Assembly (NCBI GenBank): GCA_051275765.1
Contig: JBNMOV010000062.1
Location: 1 to 16,047, forward strand
Direction: 5' to 3'
Length of the DNA: 16,047 nucleotides
From: JAHDCE01 sp051275765
GTDB lineage: Bacteria; Bacteroidota; Bacteroidia; Chitinophagales; Saprospiraceae
The notes beneath the pieces were generated by a model. The model was not told the origin of the DNA and did no database searches. It worked only from the letters and a program-made list of their open reading frames with translations. Made by a program: the position numbers and the translations under genes. Shown piece by piece: positions 7,334 to 15,536 of the stretch (positions are counted from its first letter, which is position 1; each line of letters starts with the position of its first letter).

Positions 7334-8323
7334 TTAAAACAATCCTTTCTTATTGCATTCTATGTACCAATCCTCAATACTAGTCTTTAGTGTGAAGTCA
7401 AATTCGTATTCGCTGTCTTTCAGCTTTTCTCCACTCATGTTCGTAGAGGTCATTAGTTTTTTTACTCTATCCGGATGAATTCCGTTCAGTTTCAAACCAA
7501 CCATACTACTTAGATTACTCAGTGTCGCTGCTACAAAAAGTAATAATTTGGCAGGGATGACCAGTTTTGGTTTTCTTACTCCACAAACGGATGCCATCGT
7601 CTCTGCTATTTCTCCAATGGTTGGTGGAGGGAAATATGCTGCATTAAAAACATGTACTCCAGGACCGAAATTTTCTATCATTTCAGACATTACCTTAACC
7701 AAATCCTTGACATAAATACAAGCTTTCCTTGTGTCTTTCCTTCCAGGAAAAAAGAATGCTCCCTTACTTATAGCTTTGTATAACCTTGTAAAATTACCAT
7801 TTTCTCCTGTACCATACACTACTCCAGGGCGAATAATAATCAAGGTTCTTTTCTCTGGTGCTTCCGCCTGCCAGAGTCTATTGATGTATTCTCCTTGTAC
7901 CTTTGATGCTCCGTAAGGGTCTGCTGGCATTTGGAGTGTTGTTTCTTTTTTCTCATGTTCGTCTGGGCCGAAGGTGGACATGGTACTAGTAAAAAGGATG
8001 GTATCAATACCTTTTTCCCTTGCTATATCACAGCCGTGTTTCGCATCTAAAACATTAGTTTCAAAGTATTCTTGTTTTTCGTAGCCAGGAATTTTTGCCA
8101 ATGCAGCTAGATTAACAATAGCATCTATTTTATCTGTACCCACACTATCTACAGGAATTGGTTTTCTGATATCCCAATTAACATGTTTATCAGAAAGTGT
8201 CTTTTCTTCCTTTTTGAAATCTATATTTGTAAAGCGGCTTTTAGGTTTTTTATTCTTCACATATCGCATATAGTGCGTACCTATGAAACCACTACCACCT
8301 ATGATTAGATAATTCTTATCCAT
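7334..8323 (-). CDS. NAD-dependent sugar epimerase/reductase (extended SDR)
   Basis: The 329-residue product begins MDKNYLIIGGSGFIGTHY, with the NAD-binding GGSGFIG at 9-15. Further extended-SDR marks are NLAALAK (71-77), FTSTMSTFG (111-119) with the catalytic Ser/Thr, YGASK (137-141) with the Tyr-Lys pair, and RPGVVYGTGENG (165-176). A hydrophobic stretch near 258-270 is present. I chose the ATG at 8323, ten bases after the upstream stop. A TTG at 8353 would add ten residues, overlap the upstream gene by 20 bases and add nothing recognisable. The reaction is not determined. Its position beside the initiating transferase suggests it supplies that enzyme's donor, for instance by reducing or epimerising a 4-keto-UDP-HexNAc, but no 4,6-dehydratase is in the window. 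Confidence 0.82.
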   Translation of the reverse strand: MDKNYLIIGGSGFIGTHYMRYVKNKKPKSRFTNIDFKKEEKTLSDKHVNWDIRKPIPVDSVGTDKIDAIVNLAALAKIPGYEKQEYFETNVLDAKHGCDIAREKGIDTILFTSTMSTFGPDEHEKKETTLQMPADPYGASKVQGEYINRLWQAEAPEKRTLIIIRPGVVYGTGENGNFTRLYKAISKGAFFFPGRKDTRKACIYVKDLVKVMSEMIENFGPGVHVFNAAYFPPPTIGEIAETMASVCGVRKPKLVIPAKLLLFVAATLSNLSSMVGLKLNGIHPDRVKKLMTSTNMSGEKLKDSEYEFDFTLKTSIEDWYIECNKKGLF

Positions 8324-8333
8324 ATATTTTGTG

Positions 8334-9434
8334 TTATTTGGATTTTCCTGCAATTTCCAAGTATTTATGTTGATAGCTCTTTATCATCTTATCCACGCTA
8401 AAATTATCTAGAAAAAACTGTTTGGAATTTATTCCTAATGATAACATTAAATCAGCGTCATTTTTCAATTTATTAATAGCTTCCACACCTTCTTCAAGCG
8501 TCTTATATACATAGCCATTATATTGATCCTTAACTAAATCCGTATTGCCTATGCAATGATGCAATACTAATGGCAACTTGCTTTGCATGGCTTCTATCAC
8601 ACTCAAAGGCAAACCTTCCCAAAGGGCTGTGGATAAATAGACATCTGATGTATCTAGTAAATTAAGCATGACATCATAATCTACCCATCCTGTTACTTCT
8701 ATATTAGGAGCTGTCAATTTATCTCTTTCTTCGCCCTCTCCTATCCAAATGAATTTAACAGATGAATCTGAAACGAATTGCTCTGCTATCTCGTTGAATA
8801 AGGTAGGATTTTTTTGTGCAGTCAGTCTCCCTACTGTTAAGATAGTCAATGGATTAGGTTCGTTATTTTTAATCACATCACCTTGACGAACGGGAAGTCC
8901 ATTGTTTACATAAGAAACTTTGAAATTCTTATCTTCGTACATCCTAGCTTCTGAAGCTGAGGCAGCTACTACTTGTCCACATAGTTTGTCTGCGAATTTT
9001 TCTAAAAAGACAAATACCTTTTTCTTATTCGCAGAAACATCTAATCTAGCGAATGATGGACCATTCGGAGAATAGAAAATATTTTTATTTTTCAAAAATA
9101 AACCTGCTATTCTTCCTAGAAACCCGCCTTTGGAGGAGTGAAGATGAATAACATCATAATTGATGCTTTTCAAAGTAGTGTATAACTCTCTTGCGGCCTT
9201 CAAATCTTTTAAAGGACTAATTTCCCTTGTTACATTCTTCCAAAGATGAAAGGTCGTTTCTGTAGGATACCTTTTCTTGGTTGCTTCTATGTCGAAATCA
9301 CGGATATTAAAAATGACGTGATGTTTAAAATTAGGCATTCCCATGATGAGTTGGCGGATAAACTCGCCGACTCCTTCTGCCATATTTTCTACGATGTGAA
9401 CTACTGTTATGGTATTATTATTTGCTTCTTGCAT
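8334..9434 (-). CDS. Glycosyltransferase family 4 (GT-B fold, retaining)
   Basis: The 366-residue product has the two-domain GT-B layout. The N-terminal domain shows VVHIVENMAEGVGEF (11-25) with the acceptor-side glycine loop and DVIHLHSSKGGFLGR (94-108). The C-terminal donor domain shows ILTVGRLTAQKNP (198-210), FIWIGEGEERDKL (228-240) and the EX7E motif, Glu273 and Glu281 in WEGLPLSVIEAM. It is cytoplasmic or peripheral to the inner membrane and would add one sugar to the lipid-linked repeat unit. Donor and linkage cannot be predicted. It starts with ATG two bases after the stop of the upstream sulfotransferase gene, consistent with one transcript. Confidence 0.88.
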   Translation of the reverse strand: MQEANNNTITVVHIVENMAEGVGEFIRQLIMGMPNFKHHVIFNIRDFDIEATKKRYPTETTFHLWKNVTREISPLKDLKAARELYTTLKSINYDVIHLHSSKGGFLGRIAGLFLKNKNIFYSPNGPSFARLDVSANKKKVFVFLEKFADKLCGQVVAASASEARMYEDKNFKVSYVNNGLPVRQGDVIKNNEPNPLTILTVGRLTAQKNPTLFNEIAEQFVSDSSVKFIWIGEGEERDKLTAPNIEVTGWVDYDVMLNLLDTSDVYLSTALWEGLPLSVIEAMQSKLPLVLHHCIGNTDLVKDQYNGYVYKTLEEGVEAINKLKNDADLMLSLGINSKQFFLDNFSVDKMIKSYQHKYLEIAGKSK

Positions 9435-9436
9435 TC

Positions 9437-10273
9437 TTATATCTTACGCCAAGCGTCCAGTTTTTTTCCTAATAAATTCTCGATATATTGTGTATCGTTC
9501 TCGTATATTTCCAATAGTTTGGGTTTCCATTCTTCTGGTATGGCTGGTGGTTTTTTCTTGCTTTCGTAGAGCATTTTTCGTACGCCAAATGACTTACCTA
9601 CTTCTACTATCTTATGTAGTTTCAAGCGTTTTAATGTCGCTATGAACATATTCATATACCTTGCTACGAATAAGGAAGAAGGCATAGTAGCTGCATTTTT
9701 CTTTTCACGTAAATCTTCGGGGATGTATTCTTTTATTCCCAAAAATGATTCTATCCCTTTGAGGACTTCTTCTGGATCATCCTTGATATCATCCATTAAT
9801 ACATAATGGAATTGTTCTGGTGAGAATAAAGAATGCCAATGTTCGATGTGACTTTTATAGTTCCCAGAACTTAGTATCTGTGGTTCTTCCTTTATCGCTT
9901 TATTGAAATCTATGTTCTTTATCAACCCTAGTTTGAGATAGTGTCTATATAAGGACTGTGCTTTTTCTATTGGATTTCTTAGGCTGACTAATATTTTAAT
10001 ATTAGGAAAATGTTGTTTTATTCTTTCTGGACTGGCTGCTGTATCGAAATACTTAGGTGTTACTTCTCCTGTTAGTTGCCCTCCTTTTTGGTGTTTGAAA
10101 TAGGTAGTTAGATTTTTTAAATCCTTATCATAAAATTCATCAAAAAACTGAATTTCCTTAGTAGCTATAGGCAAACATAAATCTGGATGCTGAACTAGCA
10201 TAAAGTGCAGCCATGTAGAACCCGTTTTCTGTGGCCCTATTCCTACGAAATCTAATTTAAAATTCTTATCCAA
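9437..10273 (-). CDS. PAPS-dependent sulfotransferase (sulfotransferase 1/heparan type)
   Basis: The 278-residue product carries the 5'-phosphosulfate loop at the N-terminus, FVGIGPQKTGSTWLH (9-23), and the 3'-phosphate-binding segment ILVSLRNPIEKAQSLYRHY (94-112), with Arg99 and Ser107. YVLMDDIKDDPEEVLKGIESFLGI (157-180) is the usual late sulfotransferase motif. It would move sulfate from PAPS to a hydroxyl or amino group of a sugar, in the cytoplasm in bacteria. The pattern resembles carbohydrate rather than small-phenol sulfotransferases. The start is TTG (10273-10271): no ATG lies between it and the in-frame upstream TAG (10342-10340), and the next internal Met follows the P-loop. The 96 bases upstream hold a long inverted repeat. 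The C-terminal end is basic. Confidence 0.87.
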   Translation of the reverse strand: MDKNFKLDFVGIGPQKTGSTWLHFMLVQHPDLCLPIATKEIQFFDEFYDKDLKNLTTYFKHQKGGQLTGEVTPKYFDTAASPERIKQHFPNIKILVSLRNPIEKAQSLYRHYLKLGLIKNIDFNKAIKEEPQILSSGNYKSHIEHWHSLFSPEQFHYVLMDDIKDDPEEVLKGIESFLGIKEYIPEDLREKKNAATMPSSLFVARYMNMFIATLKRLKLHKIVEVGKSFGVRKMLYESKKKPPAIPEEWKPKLLEIYENDTQYIENLLGKKLDAWRKI

Positions 10274-10290
10274 GATGTAGAAATTGATGA

Positions 10291-10351
10291 TTAAAGTGAT
10301 AGATAATTTTACGTAAGTACCACAAAAAATACTTTTTATCTATTACTTTAA
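10291..10351. repeat. Long inverted repeat (16-base arms) in the gap upstream of the sulfotransferase
   Basis: The left arm TTAAAGTGATAGATAA (10291-10306) and the right arm TTATCTATTACTTTAA (10336-10351) are complementary at 15 of 16 positions. The odd pair is a G·U in plus-strand RNA and an A·C in minus-strand RNA. Inside the 29-base loop a second 5-bp stem (AAGTA 10315-10319, TACTT 10330-10334) can form. The minus-strand RNA has no U-tract after the stem, so it is not a classic terminator. It fills most of the 10274-10369 gap and lies 18 bases before the TTG start. It may be an mRNA processing or stability element, an operator, or a small mobile remnant. Confidence 0.65.
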
Positions 10352-10369
10352 ATAACTAAATTGTTATAA

Positions 10370-11296
10370 TTATTTATTCATGGCTTCTTTCATCCAATCG
10401 AACTGAGCTCTGACTCCTTCTTTTAATGTAATCTTTGGTAGCCAATCCAGTTCCTCTTTGATGGCAGTAATATCGAGGCTTACCTTTTTGACATCAAATT
10501 GTTTTGCTTCTTGATAATCTATTTCAAAATCAACAAATTCTTTTAGGATGTCTATGATTTCGTTGAGACTATCATCTGATCCTGAACCTATATTAAAGAT
10601 GCCTTGCTTTTGTGATTCTATCCCTTTGATAATCGCACTGACCAAATCATTGACATACAGATAATCCTTTCTCACTTCTCCATCTCCCCACACTGAGATT
10701 TCTTTTCCTAATAGGATGTTCTTAATAAAATGTCCTGTTACGCCTTGTGGCTTATCAATATTTTGACGAGGTCCATAGATATTAGCTGGACGGAAGATCA
10801 ATGGTTTTAATCCATATAACTCTTCAAACATGAGCAGGTATTTCTCTACTGCTAATTTCACTATTCCATAAGAGGAAATGGGTTCTAATGTATGATTTTC
10901 GGGAATGGGATAAGTTTCTGTATTTCCATAGACTGTACCTCCTGATGAAAGATAGATGATTCGTTCCTTCCCTAGATCTTTCATGATTTGAAGAAGATTG
11001 ACACTCGCTATAAGATTAGTACGAATATCAAAAGCCATATTTTTATTAGAAGAACCTGGAACGGTAGTGCTTACTAGATGAACAACAATATCTTGTGGTT
11101 CTACTGCATTTTTCAGCAAAGCCATTTCTTCTATACTGCCATAATAGTAAGTCACTTCATCCAGTTCTCCCCTTATCTTATCCTGTGATAAATCATAGAT
11201 AGATACTTGATAATGATGCTCTAATAAAGCGTCTACTAAATGAGAACCAATGAATCCGTTACCTCCTACGACTAATATTTTTTCTTTTTTAGTCAT
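10370..11296 (-). CDS. UDP-sugar 4-epimerase-like extended SDR (GalE family)
   Basis: The 308-residue product begins KILVVGGNGFIGSHLVDALL, with the NAD-binding GGNGFIG at 11-17. HLVSTTVPGSS (73-83), YLSSGGTVYGN (115-125) with catalytic Ser/Thr, and SYGIVK (142-147) with Tyr143 and Lys147 are the family's active-site signatures. FRPANIYGPRQ (168-178) and GDGEVRKDYLYVNDL (204-218) bind the nucleotide sugar. This pattern is that of GalE-like 4-epimerases of polysaccharide loci. It would interconvert, for example, UDP-Glc/UDP-Gal or the N-acetyl or uronic forms, but specificity is not visible. At 308 residues it is shorter than E. coli GalE (338) and closer to many archaeal and capsule-locus homologues. 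Its ATG is one base past the stop of the upstream polymerase-like gene. Confidence 0.83.
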   Translation of the reverse strand: MTKKEKILVVGGNGFIGSHLVDALLEHHYQVSIYDLSQDKIRGELDEVTYYYGSIEEMALLKNAVEPQDIVVHLVSTTVPGSSNKNMAFDIRTNLIASVNLLQIMKDLGKERIIYLSSGGTVYGNTETYPIPENHTLEPISSYGIVKLAVEKYLLMFEELYGLKPLIFRPANIYGPRQNIDKPQGVTGHFIKNILLGKEISVWGDGEVRKDYLYVNDLVSAIIKGIESQKQGIFNIGSGSDDSLNEIIDILKEFVDFEIDYQEAKQFDVKKVSLDITAIKEELDWLPKITLKEGVRAQFDWMKEAMNK

Positions 11297-11297
11297 A

Positions 11298-12626
11298 CTA
11301 TGTTTCAGCTAATTTCAATTTTTCAATACCATCTAATTTTTTTGAGCTAGCTATCATAGCTATCACAGTCAAAAATAGTGGCAACACAGAAATACTAATC
11401 GGGGATACATATGCATTCAATGGAATAAAAAAGGCTGCCATAATTCCTGCCAGATATAAATTTTCTGTCGTTTTATGATTCATGTAATTCTTAATGGATA
11501 GAAAAAGGCTAAAGAAATAGATGAATACGATTGAAAGGAACATAAAAATACCTCCTTCTAGATACATTAATATGAATACATTATGAACACCATATCCAAT
11601 ATCTTCCCTCGCTAGTTCTGGCTTGTATAGTCTACTATTAATTCCATGCTCCTCTAAGCCTGCAAAAAATGATGATATTCCTGTACCTATCAAGATGACC
11701 TTAGGTTCATCTATTATCTCATAGCCAAATGCTAAGAAAAGCACTCTAGATACATCACTCGTATCTCCTGCCTGTTCTGCACGATCTACAAAGTTCGTAA
11801 ATGCTGCCATGCCAGAAAGATAAAGTGCTGCAAAACCTACGACAATGAATGGTCCAAAAATAGTAGTAGAAATAATTTTCTTTACAGACGATGTACCCAA
11901 GGCAAAAGTCACCAACGAAAAGAAGATGAATATTGCTAATGCACCTCTAGATATCGTAGCTAGAAGTGCCAATAAAGCAAAGGATATGAACATCAAGCCT
12001 AGCACAAGTTTTTTTATGTCCTTCTTCCAATTAGCCCTAAAAATGCCTGCAACTACTGCTCCCCCCAGAATTGGCAGAATCTGTCCATAGATATTACTAC
12101 TCTTACAAGGTCCAGATACTCTTCGAATATCACTTCCTCTTGTAGACCTAGCAAAACCCTCCTCTTTTTCTCCTAGTAAAAACGAAATATTTCCAATGGA
12201 GCTATTCGTAATATACTGTAATAGAGCTATAATTATCATGATGACAGCTAAAATAACGTATAGCCTTATAATTCCTTTTTTAGTAACCAGTCCATTTTCA
12301 AACAAAACTCTGTAAATAAAATAGACGGCAATCGATCGTTCCCAATCTTGAAAGGCCATGATCGTATTATCTGATGCTGCATAATAGGCATTCAGAACCA
12401 TCAAGACTGCTGTTCCTAAAAAGACATAATCCAAGCTAATGAATTTGAACAAGCGTACCTTGCCCTGTATCATCATCAGCCCCAAAACAACCCACATAGG
12501 AAAGATGATGAAATCCATCAAACGAATCACATATGCACCTTTTACCAACGAAAGAGGGAGTAACACCATTGCTGTTGTAAAGCCTATACAAAATAGATAT
12601 GCTATGTGCTTTAATTTCAGTTTCAA
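11298..12626 (-). CDS. Wzy-type O-antigen/capsule polymerase or ligase (multi-spanning membrane protein)
   Basis: The 442-residue product is very hydrophobic, with about ten to twelve membrane segments (for example 8-27, 32-53, 66-83, 117-138, 208-224, 228-244, 252-272, 348-376, 409-426). It has the large periplasmic loop (about 273-347) typical of the Wzy/WaaL family. SGPCKSSNIYGQILP (171-185), ISRGALA (225-231) and GTGISSFFAGLEEHGIN then GVHNVFILMYLEGG (314-359) match the O-antigen ligase-type domain. In this setting a polymerase joining lipid-linked repeat units at the periplasmic face is likely; a ligase cannot be excluded. The start is TTG (12626-12624), because no ATG precedes it in frame before a TGA and the first internal Met (20) would remove membrane segment 1. 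It follows the GT2 stop by 19 bases. Confidence 0.83.
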   Translation of the reverse strand: MKLKLKHIAYLFCIGFTTAMVLLPLSLVKGAYVIRLMDFIIFPMWVVLGLMMIQGKVRLFKFISLDYVFLGTAVLMVLNAYYAASDNTIMAFQDWERSIAVYFIYRVLFENGLVTKKGIIRLYVILAVIMIIIALLQYITNSSIGNISFLLGEKEEGFARSTRGSDIRRVSGPCKSSNIYGQILPILGGAVVAGIFRANWKKDIKKLVLGLMFISFALLALLATISRGALAIFIFFSLVTFALGTSSVKKIISTTIFGPFIVVGFAALYLSGMAAFTNFVDRAEQAGDTSDVSRVLFLAFGYEIIDEPKVILIGTGISSFFAGLEEHGINSRLYKPELAREDIGYGVHNVFILMYLEGGIFMFLSIVFIYFFSLFLSIKNYMNHKTTENLYLAGIMAAFFIPLNAYVSPISISVLPLFLTVIAMIASSKKLDGIEKLKLAET

Positions 12627-12645
12627 CTCAATGTTGTCTTTATCC

Positions 12646-13455
12646 TTATTTCATTCCTTTACCCTTGAAGAAAATCAATACGCCACGAGGTACAATATAA
12701 ACTATACATGCCCTCACCAAACCTACTATAGGATGGTATCCAAAATAGAAATTCTTTAGGATAATTTTTATCTTACTTAGTACTTGAGTTTTTCTTCTCA
12801 ATGCAGAGATAGAGTGATCGTTGATTTCTTTATATACCAATACTTCTGGTAGATTCGATCCTTTGAATTTCTTGATGACATCAAAGAAATAGGCATGATC
12901 TTCTGCTGCCTTGAATCCTAGTGGATATAAACCAATAGTTTCTGGCACTTCTCTTCTGAACATCACACAAGGATGGACAAACATACTATTGAAATACATT
13001 TGCTTCTTAATCACTTCAAAATCTGCAGGACGGTTCATTATGTAAAGATTGTTACCTTCTTCGTCCACTGTCTGACATGCTGTTCCTAAAAGTGCTATGT
13101 CCTTATTCTCATCTAGGAATTTTTCTTGTTTGGCAAATCTGTCAGGAGCACAATAATCACCACTATCCAGTCTACCAATATATTCATAATCTCTTTCTAG
13201 AATAAATTCTAAACCTTTGTTCAGAACGTGTTCTATGCCATGATTAGGTGTTTCATATAAATAGAATATCATACCATCGCCTTTAAAAGCTGCATTGGTA
13301 CGAGCTTCATCTGGTTGCTTTTTACTACCATCATCCGCTACGACTATATCTACCTTTTCTCCTTTACCAATGGAATCAATGGACTTTATCAATCCCTCTG
13401 TATCATTGTAATGAGGAATAAGTACACATACTTTATTGCGTTTGCGTTCTGCCAT
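12646..13455 (-). CDS. Glycosyltransferase family 2 (GT-A fold, inverting)
   Basis: The 269-residue product opens with the GT2 nucleotide-binding strand VCVLIPHYNDTEGLIKSI (9-26) and VADDGS (39-44). RLDSGD (95-100) is the DxD-like metal site, and AAEDHAYF (183-190) carries the ED that supplies the catalytic base in the family. A hydrophobic amphipathic C-terminal stretch (about 243-263) may hold it to the inner membrane. It should add one sugar to the growing repeat unit; the donor is not predictable. I used the ATG at 13455, eight bases after the upstream stop. A GTG two codons earlier (13461) is also possible and would change only the first two residues. Confidence 0.88.
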   Translation of the reverse strand: MAERKRNKVCVLIPHYNDTEGLIKSIDSIGKGEKVDIVVADDGSKKQPDEARTNAAFKGDGMIFYLYETPNHGIEHVLNKGLEFILERDYEYIGRLDSGDYCAPDRFAKQEKFLDENKDIALLGTACQTVDEEGNNLYIMNRPADFEVIKKQMYFNSMFVHPCVMFRREVPETIGLYPLGFKAAEDHAYFFDVIKKFKGSNLPEVLVYKEINDHSISALRRKTQVLSKIKIILKNFYFGYHPIVGLVRACIVYIVPRGVLIFFKGKGMK

Positions 13456-13463
13456 TTTCACAA

Positions 13464-14597
13464 TTATTTATTATGTATTTTTTGGTAGATGGGTAAAAGG
13501 ACATCCTTCACTATCGCATCCCATGAATAAGCTCCAGTAGCTTCTTGAAAAGCGTTGTTGACGATTCGTTCTGTTTCGTCTGGATGTGTGAATGACCAGT
13601 TTATCTGTTCATAAATATCCTCCAATTCGTACTCACAGAGTAAGCCCGTTTCTTTATGAGAAATCGCTTCTTTCAAGCCTCCTTTTTTTGTCGCTATGAT
13701 CAATGATTTCAATGGCATTGCTATCATTAATACACCACTTTGGGTAGCATCTTTATAAGGGAGTAGCGTCGTTCCGCACTTATTAAAATACTCTTCTACT
13801 TCGCTATCTGGGATAAAACGAAGATCTAGTTCGATATTCGAACATTGCTTGGCTTCATCTAAGAATTTTTGGGATTCTGCTTTCCAATTTGGATCATCCA
13901 CTTCTGCACCACCCATTCTTCCTGCTATAAATATTTTAGCATCTGAATGAGATACTGCTAATTTTCTGGCAATAGCTGGTACGATTCCTATTCCTTTATT
14001 TGGTCGAATCATACCAAAAAGAAGGATGTTCTTATTGAACTTATATTGCTTCGCATCCAGTTCTTGAGAACTGAATATATCCAACACTCCATGCTTATAA
14101 TAAAATATCTTATCAGCGTTGATTCCATCACTAATAAGTTCATTCCTTATGCCTTCGCTATGGACAGCTATACTGAAATTCTTGAATTTCGTCAGTGTCC
14201 AAATGACATTACGTTGTATTTTGAATTTAAGCGTTGTTCCCATTCCAGAATGTGGTTTGGGATCATGGACAGTTACAAGAATAGTCTTAAATAATACCAA
14301 AGGAATCCACATGAACATACCTAACATATATGTTTCTCCAGCACTATCATGAATGATATTATACTCTTTTTTCAATCCTGTACGAATCACTCTTAGAATG
14401 AAACGCAACTTAGCTTTCAGTCCTAATGTAGGAATGAACGTAGCATCATTCTCAAAGGAATTGGAATCGTTATCCTTGAGAACCTTATCTGTGATAAGAT
14501 TCTCAACATCTACTCCATTTCGTTTGAGTCCACGAGTAAGTGCTAAGCCATATCGACCTATTCCTTCACTGGATAAACAGATGTGCAAGACTTTCAT
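13464..14597 (-). CDS. GT-B glycosyltransferase (family 4-like) with a non-standard EX7E region
   Basis: The 377-residue product has GT-B features: MKVLHICLSSEGIGRYGLAL (1-20) with the N-terminal glycine loop, IIHDSAGETY (81-90), VTVHDPKPHSG (108-118), ILLFGMIRPNKGI (191-203) at the start of the donor domain, IFIAGRMGG (222-230) and a C-terminal GGLKEAISHKETGLL (306-320). In the usual EX7E position it reads PYKDATQSGVLMIAM (280-294), with no glutamate pair. Such QSG variants occur in some GT4-like transferases, so activity is still likely, but donor and mechanism are uncertain. It would add a sugar to the repeat unit at the cytoplasmic membrane face. The ATG lies six bases after the stop of the upstream sulfotransferase. 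Confidence 0.83.
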   Translation of the reverse strand: MKVLHICLSSEGIGRYGLALTRGLKRNGVDVENLITDKVLKDNDSNSFENDATFIPTLGLKAKLRFILRVIRTGLKKEYNIIHDSAGETYMLGMFMWIPLVLFKTILVTVHDPKPHSGMGTTLKFKIQRNVIWTLTKFKNFSIAVHSEGIRNELISDGINADKIFYYKHGVLDIFSSQELDAKQYKFNKNILLFGMIRPNKGIGIVPAIARKLAVSHSDAKIFIAGRMGGAEVDDPNWKAESQKFLDEAKQCSNIELDLRFIPDSEVEEYFNKCGTTLLPYKDATQSGVLMIAMPLKSLIIATKKGGLKEAISHKETGLLCEYELEDIYEQINWSFTHPDETERIVNNAFQEATGAYSWDAIVKDVLLPIYQKIHNK

Positions 14598-14603
14598 GCT
14601 CGC

Positions 14604-15536
14604 TTATAGTCTTTTTGTGATTTTTTCAATATTTGCCTTAATGTGAACACTATATATATAAGAAATTTGTTCCTTCAGGTTCTTTATGGTCAAATTAGGT
14701 CTGCTCTCTTTTGCTTTAATAGTATAACCTTCTTCCTTCAATTCTTTTTCTAATCTGCTACTCATGTATGCTACGGATTTTGCATCCATATTTTGCATCC
14801 ATTTGTATTTATTATTAGGATCTATTTTTCCTAAGTTTTTCTTTTTCCAAGGTTCGCTTTCCACATTAAAACTATGAATATCCACTTCCTTATCAGAGAA
14901 AATATCTGCTGAATATGGAATATCTATAAACTGGCAGAGTTCTTTCATTTTCTCTTGTGGAGCAGTAATAAGATCTTCATATCTAATTTTAAAAAACTGC
15001 TTTGAAGGCACTTCTTTTTTAACATGAAGGAATTCTTTCCATTGTTTCATATAAAAAAGTAAGCTTCCTTTGTACCAAGGCACTTTTTGCAAAGAAAGCA
15101 CTACATCTCTAGGATCTCTGGTTATCAATATAATTTTCGCTTTAGGAAAAGCTTCCAAAAGCGGTTTTATATAGTATGCATGCGTAGGTGTTTTTTCTCC
15201 CCAATTAGGGATGTTATACCTTTTTGCATATTGAGAAACGATAGCATCTAAAATATTAGAATGACTAACTTTCGATGAAAGTACTGTTGATATAATCGCT
15301 TCTTTTTCTTCATCAGAAAATCGAAATTCTTTGATAGCTGATTGGCTAATTGTTCTATCTAAAAGCTCTGCTACCTTTTCTTTTGGATAATTTTCAATAT
15401 CCTGGTGCTTCCTCCATACTCCACCAAAATAATGGGTTTCTGGTGGAAAAATGATTTGCCCTGTTCTATTGAGTAAATCAGTTAATAATGTGGTACCAGA
15501 ACGAGGTACGCCTACTATGAAAACTGGTACTTTCAC
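14604..15536 (-). CDS. PAPS-dependent sulfotransferase (sulfotransferase 3-like family)
   Basis: The 310-residue product has the 5'-phosphosulfate-binding loop at once, VFIVGVPRSGTTLLTDLL (5-22), then GEKTPTHAYYI (113-123) and the 3'-phosphate motif IILITRDPRDVVLSLQ (135-150) with Arg140 and Ser148. KIRYEDLITAPQEKMKELCQFIDI (183-206) and the late PWKKKNLGKIDPNNKYKWMQNM (229-250) are typical of the family, which often acts on glycans or glycoconjugates. It is predicted to sulfate a sugar using PAPS in the cytoplasm. The start is GTG (15536-15534), sharing one base with the TAG stop of the preceding sulfotransferase. It puts the P-loop at the usual distance from the N-terminus, and no better ATG exists. 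Confidence 0.87.
   Translation of the reverse strand: MKVPVFIVGVPRSGTTLLTDLLNRTGQIIFPPETHYFGGVWRKHQDIENYPKEKVAELLDRTISQSAIKEFRFSDEEKEAIISTVLSSKVSHSNILDAIVSQYAKRYNIPNWGEKTPTHAYYIKPLLEAFPKAKIILITRDPRDVVLSLQKVPWYKGSLLFYMKQWKEFLHVKKEVPSKQFFKIRYEDLITAPQEKMKELCQFIDIPYSADIFSDKEVDIHSFNVESEPWKKKNLGKIDPNNKYKWMQNMDAKSVAYMSSRLEKELKEEGYTIKAKESRPNLTIKNLKEQISYIYSVHIKANIEKITKRL

Noticed and set aside
8324..8353. TTG start adding ten residues to the SDR gene
   Set aside because: The ATG at 8323 puts the NAD-binding loop at the normal distance and avoids a 20-base overlap.
9246..9645. Plus-strand open frames opposite the glycosyltransferase and sulfotransferase genes (also 644-844, 3769-4035, 11845-12090, 12439-12759, 14046-14646)
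   Set aside because: They lie inside strongly supported minus-strand genes, show no domain motifs, and have the odd composition of antisense reading frames.
10323..10331. Bacteroidota promoter -7 box (TATTTTTTG on the minus strand)
   Set aside because: It has one extra base compared with TAnnTTTG and no clear TTTG at -33, and such T-rich strings are expected by chance in this AT-rich gap. It is mentioned only as part of the inverted-repeat finding.
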